A DNA stretch of 6,261 nucleotides, taken from NCBI GenBank assembly GCA_002413305.1, contig DHWS01000105.1:66831-73091 (forward strand), written 5' to 3'. The notes under the pieces were generated by a model, which saw nothing but the letters and a program-made list of their open reading frames with translations, searched no databases and was not told the origin of the DNA. This stretch comes from Actinobacteria bacterium UBA5176. GTDB lineage: Bacteria > Actinomycetota > UBA4738. Positions 1 through 5,577 of the stretch are shown piece by piece (position 1 is the stretch's first letter; each line of letters begins with the position of its first letter). The translations under genes were made by a program, and so were the position numbers.

Positions 1-1904
1 TCCCGCCGCACAACCTCGGCGAGATCGTCGACGCCATCGGGCTGCAGATCGCCAACCCCGACGTGACGATCGACGAGCTCCGAAAGAAGGTCAAGGGTCC
101 CGACTTCCCGACCGCGGGACTCATCATCGGTCGCGAGGGGATCCGCGACGCCTACGAGACCGGCCGAGGCTCGATCAAGATGCGGGCGCGGGTCAGCATC
201 GAAGAGAGCCGGCAGGGTCGCCAGCGCCTGGTGGTTACCGAGCTCCCGTACATGGTGAACAAGGCACGGCTGGCAGAGAAGATCGTCGACCTGGTCGACA
301 AGCAGCACCGCATCACCGAGATCCAGGACCTCAAGGACGAATCGAGCGGCCGCGGCGGGATGCGCTTCGTCATCGAACTGAAGCGCGGGGCGAACCCGCA
401 CGTCGTCCTCAACCAGCTCTACAAACACACCCAGCTCCAGGACACGTTTGGCGTGAACCTGCTGGCCCTGGTCGACGGCGTGCCGCGCACGCTCAACCTC
501 AAGCAGGCCATCGGGCACTACATCGACCACCAGGTCGAGGTGGTGACCAGGCGGAGCCGGTACGAGTTGCGGAAGGCCGAGGAGCGCGACCACATCGTGC
601 TGGGCCTGCTGATCGCGCTGGAGCACATCGACGAGGTCATCAAGATCATCCGGGGTTCGGCCAACGCTGACGAGGCGCGAACGAAGCTGATGAAGCGCTT
701 CAAGCTCTCCGAGATCCAGACGAACTACATCCTCGACATGCCGCTGCGGCGGCTGACCCGGCTGGAGCGGCAGAAGCTGGAACAGGAGCACCGGGAGCTG
801 CTCGCCGCCATCGAGCGCCTGAAGACCCTTCTGGCCGACCCCACAGCGCTGCTGGCGCTGGTGAAGGATGAGCTGCTGGCCGTCCGGAAGAAGTACGCGG
901 ACCCTCGTCGCACGGAGATCCGGGCCGAGGAGGGCGACTTCGACGTCGAGGACCTTATCCAGGAGACCGACGTGATCATCACCATCACCCGGGACGGCTA
1001 CGTGAAGCGGGTACCGGTCGAGACCTTCAAGCGGCAGGGCCGGGGTGGCCGCGGTGTGATCGGCTCGAACCTGAAGGCTGAGGACATCATCAGCCAGGTC
1101 TTCACCACCACGACGCATCACTGGCTGCTGGTGTTCACCAACCGGGGACGGGTGTACCGGACGAAGGTGCACGAAGTTCCCGAGGGCTCCCGGACCGGGC
1201 GCGGGACCTACGTCGCGAACCTCCCCGGGATGGGGTTCGGCGCCGACGAGAATATCGCCGCGGTGATCGACATCAAGGACTACGAACAGGGCAAGTACCT
1301 CGTCTTCGCCACCAAGAAGGGCATGGTGAAGAAGACCGAGCTGGCCGGTTACGACTCCGCGCGGCAGGCGGGCCTGGCCGCGATCAACCTGAAGGACGGC
1401 GATGAGCTGATCAGCACGCTGCTGACCGACGGGAAGGACCACCTCATCCTGGTGTCGAAGCTCGGCCAGGCCATCCGGTTCTCCGAGGGTGCCGTCCGTC
1501 CAATGGGCCGGTCCGCCGCCGGGGTGATCGGGATGAAGCTTCGGGAGGGCGACGAGGTCATAGCCATGGTGTCGACCTCGCAGGGCGACGGCCTGCTCAC
1601 CGTGACGAACAACGGTTACGGAAAGCGCACGCCGTTCGAGGAGTACCCGCCGAAGGGCCGGGGCGGACTGGGGGTGAAGACGGCCATGCTGACCTCGAGG
1701 GTCGGCGTGCTGGCCGGCGCATTCCCGATCAGCAAGGACCAGGACATCCTGGTCATCGCCAACGACGGCGTGGTGATCCGCGTGCCGGCCGTCCAGGTCC
1801 GCAAGGCCGGCCGGGCCACCCAGGGCGTGCGGGTCATGCGGCTGGAGCGGAGCCGCTCGGTGGTGGCCGTCGCCCCGGTGATCATGCAGATGGAGGAAGA
1901 GTAG
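1..1904 (+). CDS. gyrA: DNA gyrase subunit A, 5'-truncated by the window edge
   Basis: DNA gyrase A subunit, the DNA-cleaving and wrapping half of the A2B2 enzyme that puts negative supercoils into the chromosome. The frame is open from base 3 and its first residues ([13 protein letters not shown]) are GyrA core sequence, so the GTG at 63 is internal and the true start lies upstream. About 634 residues are visible; the part with the quinolone-resistance region and the catalytic tyrosine lies outside. Visible in order: the end of the breakage-reunion core ([17 protein letters not shown], then YETGRGSIK), the coiled-coil tower (about 600-960), and a C-terminal beta-pinwheel with six blade repeats such as [10 protein letters not shown] and [10 protein letters not shown] (about 969-1860). 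The GyrA box is QGRGGRG at 1035-1055, close to the family Q-R-R-G-G-K-G; this box favours GyrA over ParC. The protein ends in a short acidic tail (MEEE). It converges on the transporter gene with 13 nt between stops. Confidence 0.97.
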   Translation, partial: PPHNLGEIVDAIGLQIANPDVTIDELRKKVKGPDFPTAGLIIGREGIRDAYETGRGSIKMRARVSIEESRQGRQRLVVTELPYMVNKARLAEKIVDLVDKQHRITEIQDLKDESSGRGGMRFVIELKRGANPHVVLNQLYKHTQLQDTFGVNLLALVDGVPRTLNLKQAIGHYIDHQVEVVTRRSRYELRKAEERDHIVLGLLIALEHIDEVIKIIRGSANADEARTKLMKRFKLSEIQTNYILDMPLRRLTRLERQKLEQEHRELLAAIERLKTLLADPTALLALVKDELLAVRKKYADPRRTEIRAEEGDFDVEDLIQETDVIITITRDGYVKRVPVETFKRQGRGGRGVIGSNLKAEDIISQVFTTTTHHWLLVFTNRGRVYRTKVHEVPEGSRTGRGTYVANLPGMGFGADENIAAVIDIKDYEQGKYLVFATKKGMVKKTELAGYDSARQAGLAAINLKDGDELISTLLTDGKDHLILVSKLGQAIRFSEGAVRPMGRSAAGVIGMKLREGDEVIAMVSTSQGDGLLTVTNNGYGKRTPFEEYPPKGRGGLGVKTAMLTSRVGVLAGAFPISKDQDILVIANDGVVIRVPAVQVRKAGRATQGVRVMRLERSRSVVAVAPVIMQMEEE

Positions 1905-1917
1905 AGGCCGGGTCCCG

Positions 1918-3171
1918 TCACCGGTCCCCGGTTAGCCGAACCCTGCGGAACGTCCCGAGCAGGACGAGGTCGTATAGGATCTTCACGCTGCCGGCGGCGA
2001 CGAACGGAGCAGCGAGCCACAGCCCCGTCAGGTACCCCCCCAGCGCCGAACCGCCAGGACGGACCAGGTAGCGGGCGGTGTTCGTGTAGGAGGCGGCCGC
2101 GGTTCGTTCGTCCGGATCCACCATGCTGACCACGTAGGCCTGGCGGGCCGGCACGTCCATCTGGCTGATCGCGAACCGGGCCAGGAGCACGGCGATGGCC
2201 GGCCCGAGGGACGGCATGAACGGCACCACCACCAGTAGCACATTCGAGGGCAGATGGGTGAAGACCATCGTGTTCAACAGACCGATCCGGTTCCCCAGCC
2301 AGCCGCTGGCGACGGACGACGCGGCCTGGAGGAGCCCCGCGGCGAAGAACACCAGGCCCATCACCTCGGTCGACGCGCCGAACTTCGTCTTGAACCAGAA
2401 GACCAGGAACGTCTGCACCACGAAGCCTCCGCCGAACGAGTCGGCGGCGAACAACCCCGCCAGGCCGGCCACGGCCTTCTTCGACCTGACCAGGGGAAAG
2501 CGGCGGGAGGCGGTGAGCTCGCGGCCGGCTTCGACCCGGGCCGACAGCCGGGACGCCAGCACCGCACATGCCAGGCCGATCACCGGGAAGGCCAGGAGGA
2601 ACCGTTCGCTCGCCGGGAGCGCGGGGATGAACCGACGGAAGAAGTCAGGTCCGCCCGCGGCCAGCGCCCCCACCGAGCCCAGGAGATAGGCGATCGCGTT
2701 GTACCGCGCGAAGGCCTTCGTGCGGGCCGCGATGCCGGGCGCGGCCTGCGGGATCATCGCCTGCTCGAGCGAGGTGATCGGGCCGGACTCGTTCGCGTCG
2801 GTCGAGATCGTCCCGGTCAGGGCCGCCAGGATGAGCGCCGGCAGCCAGTGCGTCAGGGCGAACACGCTCCCCGCGGCTGCCATCAGGAGGAGCAGTGCGG
2901 CGTACAGGCGTCGCCGGCCGATCCGGTCGCCTCGGGTCCCCACCGCCACGGACATCACCGCGAAGCCGGCCAGCATCGAGGTCACCACGAACCCGACCCG
3001 GGCATCCGAGTACCCGGCCGCGGCGAGCTCGGCGCCGATCAAGATGCTCCCGAACCCGTAGACGAGCGCCCGGAGCGCCTGGACCGCGTAGATCAGCCGA
3101 AGGTCGCGCTGCCCGACCCCCCCGCCATCGGGCGAGACGGGTGAGAGGTTCGTCGGAGGTTCGGCGTCCAT
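1918..3171 (-). CDS. Major facilitator superfamily (MFS) transporter
   Basis: A 417-residue inner-membrane protein with about 12 hydrophobic segments, the usual size for an MFS secondary transporter. A Pro/Gly-rich cytoplasmic N-terminus (about 25 residues) precedes helix 1. The MFS motif A is clear between helices 2 and 3 (GTRGDRIGRRR, residues 78-88). A weaker copy, GWLGNRIGLL, lies near residues 290-299 between helices 8 and 9, as expected from the duplicated six-helix fold. The stretch ESGPITSLEQA (128-138) resembles a segment I recall from uncharacterised actinobacterial MFS permeases. Substrate cannot be read from sequence; drug or metabolite efflux is a guess. The gene faces gyrA tail to tail and is divergent from the DUF3566 gene, so it sits as a reverse-strand unit inside the usual gyrA-DUF3566 pair. 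The ATG at 3171 has only a weak upstream GGTGAG, and a TATGGT box lies 6 nt upstream of the start, which may mean a leaderless mRNA. Confidence 0.93.
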   Translation of the reverse strand: MDAEPPTNLSPVSPDGGGVGQRDLRLIYAVQALRALVYGFGSILIGAELAAAGYSDARVGFVVTSMLAGFAVMSVAVGTRGDRIGRRRLYAALLLLMAAAGSVFALTHWLPALILAALTGTISTDANESGPITSLEQAMIPQAAPGIAARTKAFARYNAIAYLLGSVGALAAGGPDFFRRFIPALPASERFLLAFPVIGLACAVLASRLSARVEAGRELTASRRFPLVRSKKAVAGLAGLFAADSFGGGFVVQTFLVFWFKTKFGASTEVMGLVFFAAGLLQAASSVASGWLGNRIGLLNTMVFTHLPSNVLLVVVPFMPSLGPAIAVLLARFAISQMDVPARQAYVVSMVDPDERTAAASYTNTARYLVRPGGSALGGYLTGLWLAAPFVAAGSVKILYDLVLLGTFRRVRLTGDR

Positions 3172-3177
3172 CGGCTC

Positions 3178-3183
3178 ACCATA
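3178..3183 (-). promoter_or_regulatory. Candidate -10 box of the MFS gene (leaderless start)
   Basis: On the minus strand TATGGT matches the actinobacterial TANNNT -10 pattern and ends 6 nt before the ATG. Transcription would then begin at or next to the start codon. No convincing -35 box is seen, so this is a weak prediction. Confidence 0.3.
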
Positions 3184-3266
3184 CCGACCGGCCGCAGGGG
3201 AGCCGGATCCTTGCGATCGAGCTCAGCTTCCGGACCCAGTGTGTCGAATCAGTAAGACATGCGGTC

Positions 3267-3272
3267 GGAGGA
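3267..3272 (+). promoter_or_regulatory. Ribosome binding site deciding the DUF3566 start
   Basis: GGAGGA sits 7 nt before a GTG at 3280. It is the strongest Shine-Dalgarno match upstream of this gene and favours 3280 over the ATG at 3259, which has no clear site, and over the ATG at 3463. Confidence 0.6.
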
Positions 3273-3279
3273 AGCGAGG

Positions 3280-3888
3280 GTGACGAATAGGGGGCGGTAC
3301 GGGCGGGTACGAAGGGGCCGTGAAACCGGGCCAGGGTCTCTCGCGTCCGGTATCGTGACGGGGTCGCGTGCCGGCGAAACCCGCGGATGGGACGACGACA
3401 CATCCGGGTTCGGGGCGGCCTCGCCGGGCGCCCGCGGTCCGGTGGACCGGAGCGATGAAGGGATGAGACCCGCAGTGAAGACGGAACCGATCTCCGCACG
3501 CAAGCCGCCCAAGACGCAGACGTCGCGGCAGGCCGCCAGGCGTGCGCAGGTCGTCGTGAAGCGGGTCAACCCCTGGTCCGTGCTGAAGTTCTCCCTGCTC
3601 TTCTACTTCTGCCTGATGCTGGTGTTCCTGTTCGCGGCGGTGATCCTGTACTGGATCCTCGGCGTGATCGGGGTGCTCGATTCCCTGTCGCATCTCCTTT
3701 CCCAGATCGGGCTGGGCGGCAGGGGCGGCTTCAAGATCCACGGGAACTGGATCTTCACCCGGATGTTCCTGCTCGGGCTGGTCGGCGTGGTCGTATGGTC
3801 GCTGGTGAACATGCTGGTGGCGCTCCTGTACAACCTGGTGTCCGATGTGGTGGGTGGGGTGCAGATCACCCTCGGTGAGCGCCACTAG
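3280..3888 (+). CDS. DUF3566 membrane protein (Rv0007-type, gyrA-linked)
   Basis: A 202-residue actinobacterial DUF3566 protein of unknown function, probably in the cell membrane. The first 75 or so residues are Gly/Arg/Pro-rich and look disordered. A basic stretch (SRQAARRAQ, about 82-90) leads into the family signature VKRVNPWSVLK (about 93-103). Two long hydrophobic segments follow (about 104-135 and 160-190), joined by a Gly-rich loop. The end, YNLVSDVVGGVQITL (about 184-198), closely parallels the C-terminus of M. tuberculosis Rv0007, which also lies between gyrA and tRNA-Ile. The start is chosen by the GGAGGA site; an ATG at 3463 with GGAG about 10 nt upstream would give a 141-residue form without most of the disordered tail. 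The gene is cut off from gyrA by the reverse-strand MFS gene, so it needs its own promoter; none stands out in 3184-3266. Confidence 0.88.
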   Translation: MTNRGRYGRVRRGRETGPGSLASGIVTGSRAGETRGWDDDTSGFGAASPGARGPVDRSDEGMRPAVKTEPISARKPPKTQTSRQAARRAQVVVKRVNPWSVLKFSLLFYFCLMLVFLFAAVILYWILGVIGVLDSLSHLLSQIGLGGRGGFKIHGNWIFTRMFLLGLVGVVVWSLVNMLVALLYNLVSDVVGGVQITLGERH

Positions 3889-3897
3889 CCCCGTCCA

Positions 3898-3927
3898 TTG
3901 ACACCCTCGAAAGGCCCCGAGTAGGCT
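3898..3927 (+). promoter_or_regulatory. SigA-type promoter of the tRNA-Ile gene
   Basis: TTGACA (3898-3903), an 18-nt spacer, then TAGGCT (3922-3927, matching TANNNT). Transcription would start near 3934, giving a leader of about 30 nt before the tRNA. The -35 hexamer is a perfect consensus match, which is usual for stable-RNA genes. Confidence 0.72.
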
Positions 3928-3965
3928 TACCCCGGCCAGGGTCCCGCCCGTTCGGACAGGTCTTC

Positions 3966-4037
3966 GGGGCTGTAGCTCAGGCGGTTAGAGCGCATCCCTG
4001 ATAAGGAACCCGCTCGTTCGAACTGACCCCCTGACCA
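3966..4037 (+). tRNA. tRNA-Ile(GAT) with a disrupted 3' half
   Basis: The 5' half is a textbook tRNA-Ile: acceptor strand GGGGCTG (3966-3972), D stem GCTC/GAGC (3975-3978 with 3988-3991) around AGGCGGTTA, and anticodon loop CTGATAA with anticodon GAT at 4000-4002. Tracking fails after GGA (4005-4007). The anticodon stem CATCC then meets GGAAC instead of GGATG. Only 7 nt rather than about 10 separate it from a T-loop-like TTCGAAC (4017-4023). The T stem does not pair well, and no CAGCCCC closes the acceptor, although four C's and a CCA (4035-4037) are present. As written it should not fold into a working tRNA. It is most likely a recombination junction or decayed gene at an integration site; a sequencing or assembly join is the alternative. 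The conserved partner tRNA-Ala is not found downstream. Confidence 0.7.
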
Positions 4038-4065
4038 GCATCTTCGCAGGTAGATGGCTTAGTGC

Positions 4066-4078
4066 CGCCCGTCGGGCG
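4066..4078. repeat. Short GC-rich inverted repeat
   Basis: CGCCCG-T-CGGGCG is a perfect palindrome about one central base. As RNA it could form a short stem with a 3-nt loop. No T-run follows on either strand, so I do not call it a terminator. Confidence 0.4.
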
Positions 4079-4118
4079 TGCCTCTGAGGTCGCCTGAAAC
4101 CGGCTCCGTCGGATGAGT

Positions 4119-4137
4119 TGGTACACATCTGGTACAC
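4119..4137 (+). repeat. Direct repeat TGGTACAC x2, 11-bp period
   Basis: TGGTACAC occurs at 4119-4126 and again at 4130-4137, separated by ATC. The 11-bp period puts both copies on the same face of the helix. Lying between the broken tRNA and an excisionase-type gene, the pair suits binding sites for an integrase arm domain or the excisionase; this role is inferred from position only. Confidence 0.5.
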
Positions 4138-4199
4138 GTTCGGCCCTTGACGCTCCCCGGCAAGCCAACCGTCGACGCCTCGTCCGGCCCGGAGCTTCG

Positions 4200-4213
4200 A
4201 CGTCCGCGGACGT
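4200..4213. promoter_or_regulatory. Perfect 14-bp palindrome, candidate operator
   Basis: ACGTCCGCGGACGT is its own reverse complement. It lies about 100 nt upstream of the HTH gene start in a region without genes, a plausible site for a dimeric repressor acting on the element's first genes. The binding protein is unknown. Confidence 0.4.
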
Positions 4214-4303
4214 TGAGGCTGGCCCGAGATCTGTTCGCGCACCCTACCGATACGACCTTGCCGGATGGTGAAGGAACGCGACGGAGCGTTCCCAAGCCGT
4301 ACT

Positions 4304-4310
4304 GGAGGGG
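4304..4310 (+). promoter_or_regulatory. Ribosome binding site of the HTH gene
   Basis: GGAGGGG lies just upstream of a GTG at 4313, with GGAGG 4 nt from the start codon. It supports 4313 over the in-frame ATG at 4265, which has no upstream site. Confidence 0.6.
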
Positions 4311-4312
4311 AC

Positions 4313-4498
4313 GTGGAAGCACTGCTCACCGCCGACGATGTCGCGATGCTGCTCGCCGTCGACCGGAAGCGCATATACGAACTGGCAGCACGATGGCAGC
4401 CGGAGACGATGCGGCTGCCGTCAGTGAAGTTGGGGGAGCGACAGATCCGCTTCCGCCCCGCCGACGTCGAGCGCTACATCAGTGACCGAGCGGCCTGA
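4313..4498 (+). CDS. AlpA/excisionase-type helix-turn-helix protein
   Basis: A 61-residue protein that is almost entirely one small winged helix-turn-helix domain of the MerR/AlpA/Xis type (HTH_17-like). The pattern is standard: LLTADDVAMLL (4-14) opens the fold, DRKRIYELA (17-25) is the recognition helix, LPSVKLGERQIRFRPADVERYI (35-56) makes the wing and closing helix. Such proteins on actinobacterial integrative elements and prophages bend DNA during excision or regulate element genes. The GTG start at 4313 is chosen because of the adjacent GGAGGGG; an ATG at 4265 would add 16 residues of unlikely sequence. The stop overlaps the next reading frame by 17 nt, suggesting one transcript. An excisionase normally sits beside a tyrosine integrase gene; none is visible between it and the tRNA. 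It could instead be a transcriptional regulator. Confidence 0.78.
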   Translation: MEALLTADDVAMLLAVDRKRIYELAARWQPETMRLPSVKLGERQIRFRPADVERYISDRAA

Positions 4499-4778
4499 GG
4501 CAAAGGGGGCGAGCCCGCCAGCCGATGTCGGGACTCCAGGGCACTCCCTTGGGAACGTGAGCACGGAAGGTCAGCCGAACAAGCACCGCTCTCGACCGGT
4601 CTTCTTCCGGCCCTCTGCTAACTACAAGGATCTCCCGGAGGAGGAACGGATGGCGTGGGCCTCTCAGGTGGTAGATGCGGTCGTAGAGGCCGCCGGTGGC
4701 GAGGAAGCCGCCTTTAGGAAGAAGCCGCAGACCGGTGATGGCACCAGGACGCAAGAGTCGGAGACCCGTGTAAACTAG
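4482..4778 (+). CDS. Hypothetical protein, 98 residues
   Basis: Not recognised. The protein is hydrophilic and rich in Glu, Arg, Pro and Gly. A disordered-looking N-terminus (1-40) leads to RPVFFRPSANYKDLPEEER (38-56), a probable amphipathic helix MAWASQVVDAVVEAAG (57-72) and a charged tail ending ETRVN. There is no membrane segment or signal peptide. The start is uncertain: the GTG at 4482 overlaps the HTH gene but has a poor ribosome site; an in-frame GTG lies at 4557; an in-frame ATG at 4650 has a very strong GGAGGAGGAA just upstream and would give 42 residues, although those bases also encode the Pro-Glu-Glu-Glu stretch. Its stop directly abuts the ATG of the ParB-like gene, so the three genes look like one operon. 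Probably an accessory gene of the integrated element. Confidence 0.55.
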   Translation: MTERPEAKGASPPADVGTPGHSLGNVSTEGQPNKHRSRPVFFRPSANYKDLPEEERMAWASQVVDAVVEAAGGEEAAFRKKPQTGDGTRTQESETRVN

Positions 4779-5222
4779 ATGGGTCGCGCCCCCTGGCAGA
4801 ACTCTCCGGGAACCTCTGGAGGAGAGGATAGGGGGGACGGTTTTCTCTTGAGCGACAGGCTTTCGATTCACGAGTCCATGCTGCTGCCGGACGGTACCCC
4901 GCTGTTTCCCGAGCTGCCGTCGGACGAGCTGTACACCCTGGCGGGAGACATCGTCGACAACGGCCTGAAGGACAAGATCGTCATCCTCGAGGGCGCCATC
5001 CTCGACGGCTGGAACCGGTACCGCGCTCTCGTCGACATCTTGAGGTGGGAGCCTGAGCGGGTCCTCGCCGAAGCGACGGTCGAGTACACCGACACCCAAT
5101 CCCCCTTCTCCTACGCAGTCTCCAAGAACGCCAAGCGCCGCCACCTGACGCCGGGACAGCGGTGCCTCTTGGCTGATCCCGCATTTCCCCTGTACAAGGC
5201 CGAATCGAAGCAGGGAGCGTGA
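4779..5222 (+). CDS. ParB/Srx-fold protein, C-terminus cut by IS3-family insertion
   Basis: A fragment of a ParB N-terminal-domain (ParB/sulfiredoxin fold) protein. The ParB signature is clear: LFPELPSDELYTLAGDI (42-58), NGLKDKIVIL (61-70), then ILDGWNRYRAL (74-84), equivalent to the glycine-rich box 1. A second block, SKNAKRRHLTPGQR (115-128), corresponds to the box with conserved Asn and Arg residues. Members on mobile elements may bind DNA or nucleotide; this one lacks a visible ParB helix-turn-helix because it stops soon after the core domain. The stop TGA (5220-5222) is formed by the first bases of the IS3 element, so the native C-terminus is lost. The ATG at 4779 abuts the previous stop and has no good ribosome site; a TTG at 4848 with AGGGGGG about 11 nt upstream would remove 23 non-conserved residues. 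It is not the chromosomal partition ParB: no parA is near it and the box residues are atypical. Confidence 0.75.
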   Translation: MGRAPWQNSPGTSGGEDRGDGFLLSDRLSIHESMLLPDGTPLFPELPSDELYTLAGDIVDNGLKDKIVILEGAILDGWNRYRALVDILRWEPERVLAEATVEYTDTQSPFSYAVSKNAKRRHLTPGQRCLLADPAFPLYKAESKQGA

Positions 5223-5246
5223 GGTTGCCCCGGTTGGCCGGACACC
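5220..5246 (+). repeat. Presumed left terminal inverted repeat of the IS3 element
   Basis: The sequence from TGAGG to GGACACC has the length and TG start of an IS3-family terminal repeat. The partner repeat is outside the window, so the exact inner edge is a guess. Confidence 0.5.
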
Positions 5247-5250
5247 TTCC

Positions 5251-5275
5251 CTGAGGGGGCCGACGCCTCCCTCGG
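5251..5275 (+). promoter_or_regulatory. Leader hairpin before orfA
   Basis: CTGAGGGGGC pairs with GCC(T)CCCTCGG around a CGAC tetraloop, with one bulged T and one G-T pair. The hairpin ends directly against the AAGGAG ribosome site (5276-5281). In a read-through transcript it could partly shield the site and hold down transposase synthesis. Confidence 0.4.
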
Positions 5276-5286
5276 AAGGAGTCCGA

Positions 5287-5577
5287 ATGCAACCGGCGCA
5301 TCCACCGGAGTTCCGGCGCAGGGCCATCGAGCTCGCCCGGGAGCGAGCCAAGCCGATCGCGAAGATCGCCGCCGACATCGGCATCTCCGAGTCGTGTCTG
5401 CGCACCTGGCTGCACCAGGCCGACATCGATGAGGGTCGCAGCGAGGGCCTGACCACCGAGGAACGGGCCGAGCTGGTCCGGCTCCGTCGGGAGAACCGGG
5501 TGCTCCGGATGGAGAAGGAGATCCTGGGAAAAGCCGCGGCCTTCTTCGCGGGCGAGAGCACCTACCGCTCGCGGTGA
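5287..5577 (+). CDS. IS3-family transposase OrfA
   Basis: A complete 96-residue OrfA, the DNA-binding partner of the IS3-family transposase. It begins with FRRRAIELAR (9-18) and a helix-turn-helix (about 22-45, KIAADIGISESCLRTWL), the HTH_Tnp_1 domain that recognises the element's ends. A leucine-zipper-like coiled coil follows (about 55-85, ELVRLRRENRVLRMEKEIL), used for multimerisation. The ATG at 5287 has AAGGAG 5 nt upstream. Length and order are normal for the family. Near the 3' end, GGGAAAA (5526-5532) is in the correct phase for -1 slippage into orfB. OrfA alone normally acts as a regulator, with the OrfAB fusion as the transposase. This copy looks intact. Confidence 0.93.
   Translation: MQPAHPPEFRRRAIELARERAKPIAKIAADIGISESCLRTWLHQADIDEGRSEGLTTEERAELVRLRRENRVLRMEKEILGKAAAFFAGESTYRSR
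5526..5532 (+). promoter_or_regulatory. Programmed -1 frameshift heptamer (orfA to orfB)
   Basis: In the orfA frame the codons read CTG GGA AAA, giving G GGA AAA, which fits the X XXY YYZ slippery rule. After a -1 slip the frame stays open (GGG AAA AGC CGC...) through the end of orfA and into orfB. A possible CCGCG/CGCGG hairpin starts only 2 nt later, and a second GCGAG/CTCGC hairpin lies at 5552-5572. Confidence 0.75.

Larger units (their letters stand above)
4008..4312. other. Stretch without a gene between tRNA-Ile and the HTH gene (probable element end)
   Basis: I see no convincing gene here on either strand. It begins where the tRNA match is lost, so it is probably the outer end of the integrated element. 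It contains a short hairpin (4066-4078), a TGGTACAC direct repeat (4119-4137) and a perfect 14-bp palindrome (4200-4213). Reading frames crossing it lack ribosome sites and recognisable protein motifs. No promoter with good -35 and -10 boxes is apparent. Confidence 0.5.

Noticed and set aside
63..65. GTG at 63 as the start of the gyrA gene
   Set aside because: The frame is open upstream to the window edge and encodes conserved GyrA residues, so this codon is internal.
1905..1935. CCGGG/CCCGG inverted repeat between the gyrA and MFS stops as a bidirectional terminator
   Set aside because: Only five pairs across a loop of about 14 nt, with no T-run on either side.
2254..3144. Long plus-strand open frame (296 codons) opposite the MFS gene
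   Set aside because: Its Arg/Gly/Glu/His-rich translation has no family pattern, and the minus strand encodes a clear MFS protein with motif A and about 12 helices. It is a GC-bias shadow.
3223..3885. Minus-strand open frame opposite the DUF3566 gene
   Set aside because: His/Gln/Pro-rich antisense translation; the plus strand matches the DUF3566 family and the expected gene order.
4008..4312. CRISPR array or second tRNA (tRNA-Ala)
   Set aside because: There is only one 8-bp repeat pair with a 3-bp gap, and no tRNA-Ala D-arm or TGC anticodon arm was found.
3985..4374. Minus-strand open frame running from the HTH gene into the tRNA, considered as an integrase remnant
   Set aside because: No tyrosine-recombinase motifs (Arg, His-x-x-Arg, Tyr) can be seen and it overlaps the tRNA-Ile 5' half.
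4779..5222. Chromosomal partition parB
   Set aside because: There is no parA partner, the box is DGWNRYRA rather than the usual GERR type, and the surroundings are mobile-element genes.
4479..5561. Long minus-strand open frame (360 codons) across the element genes and the start of the IS
   Set aside because: It crosses the IS3 boundary and is opposite recognisable HTH, ParB-like and OrfA proteins; its translation is low-complexity Arg/Ser/Pro-rich.
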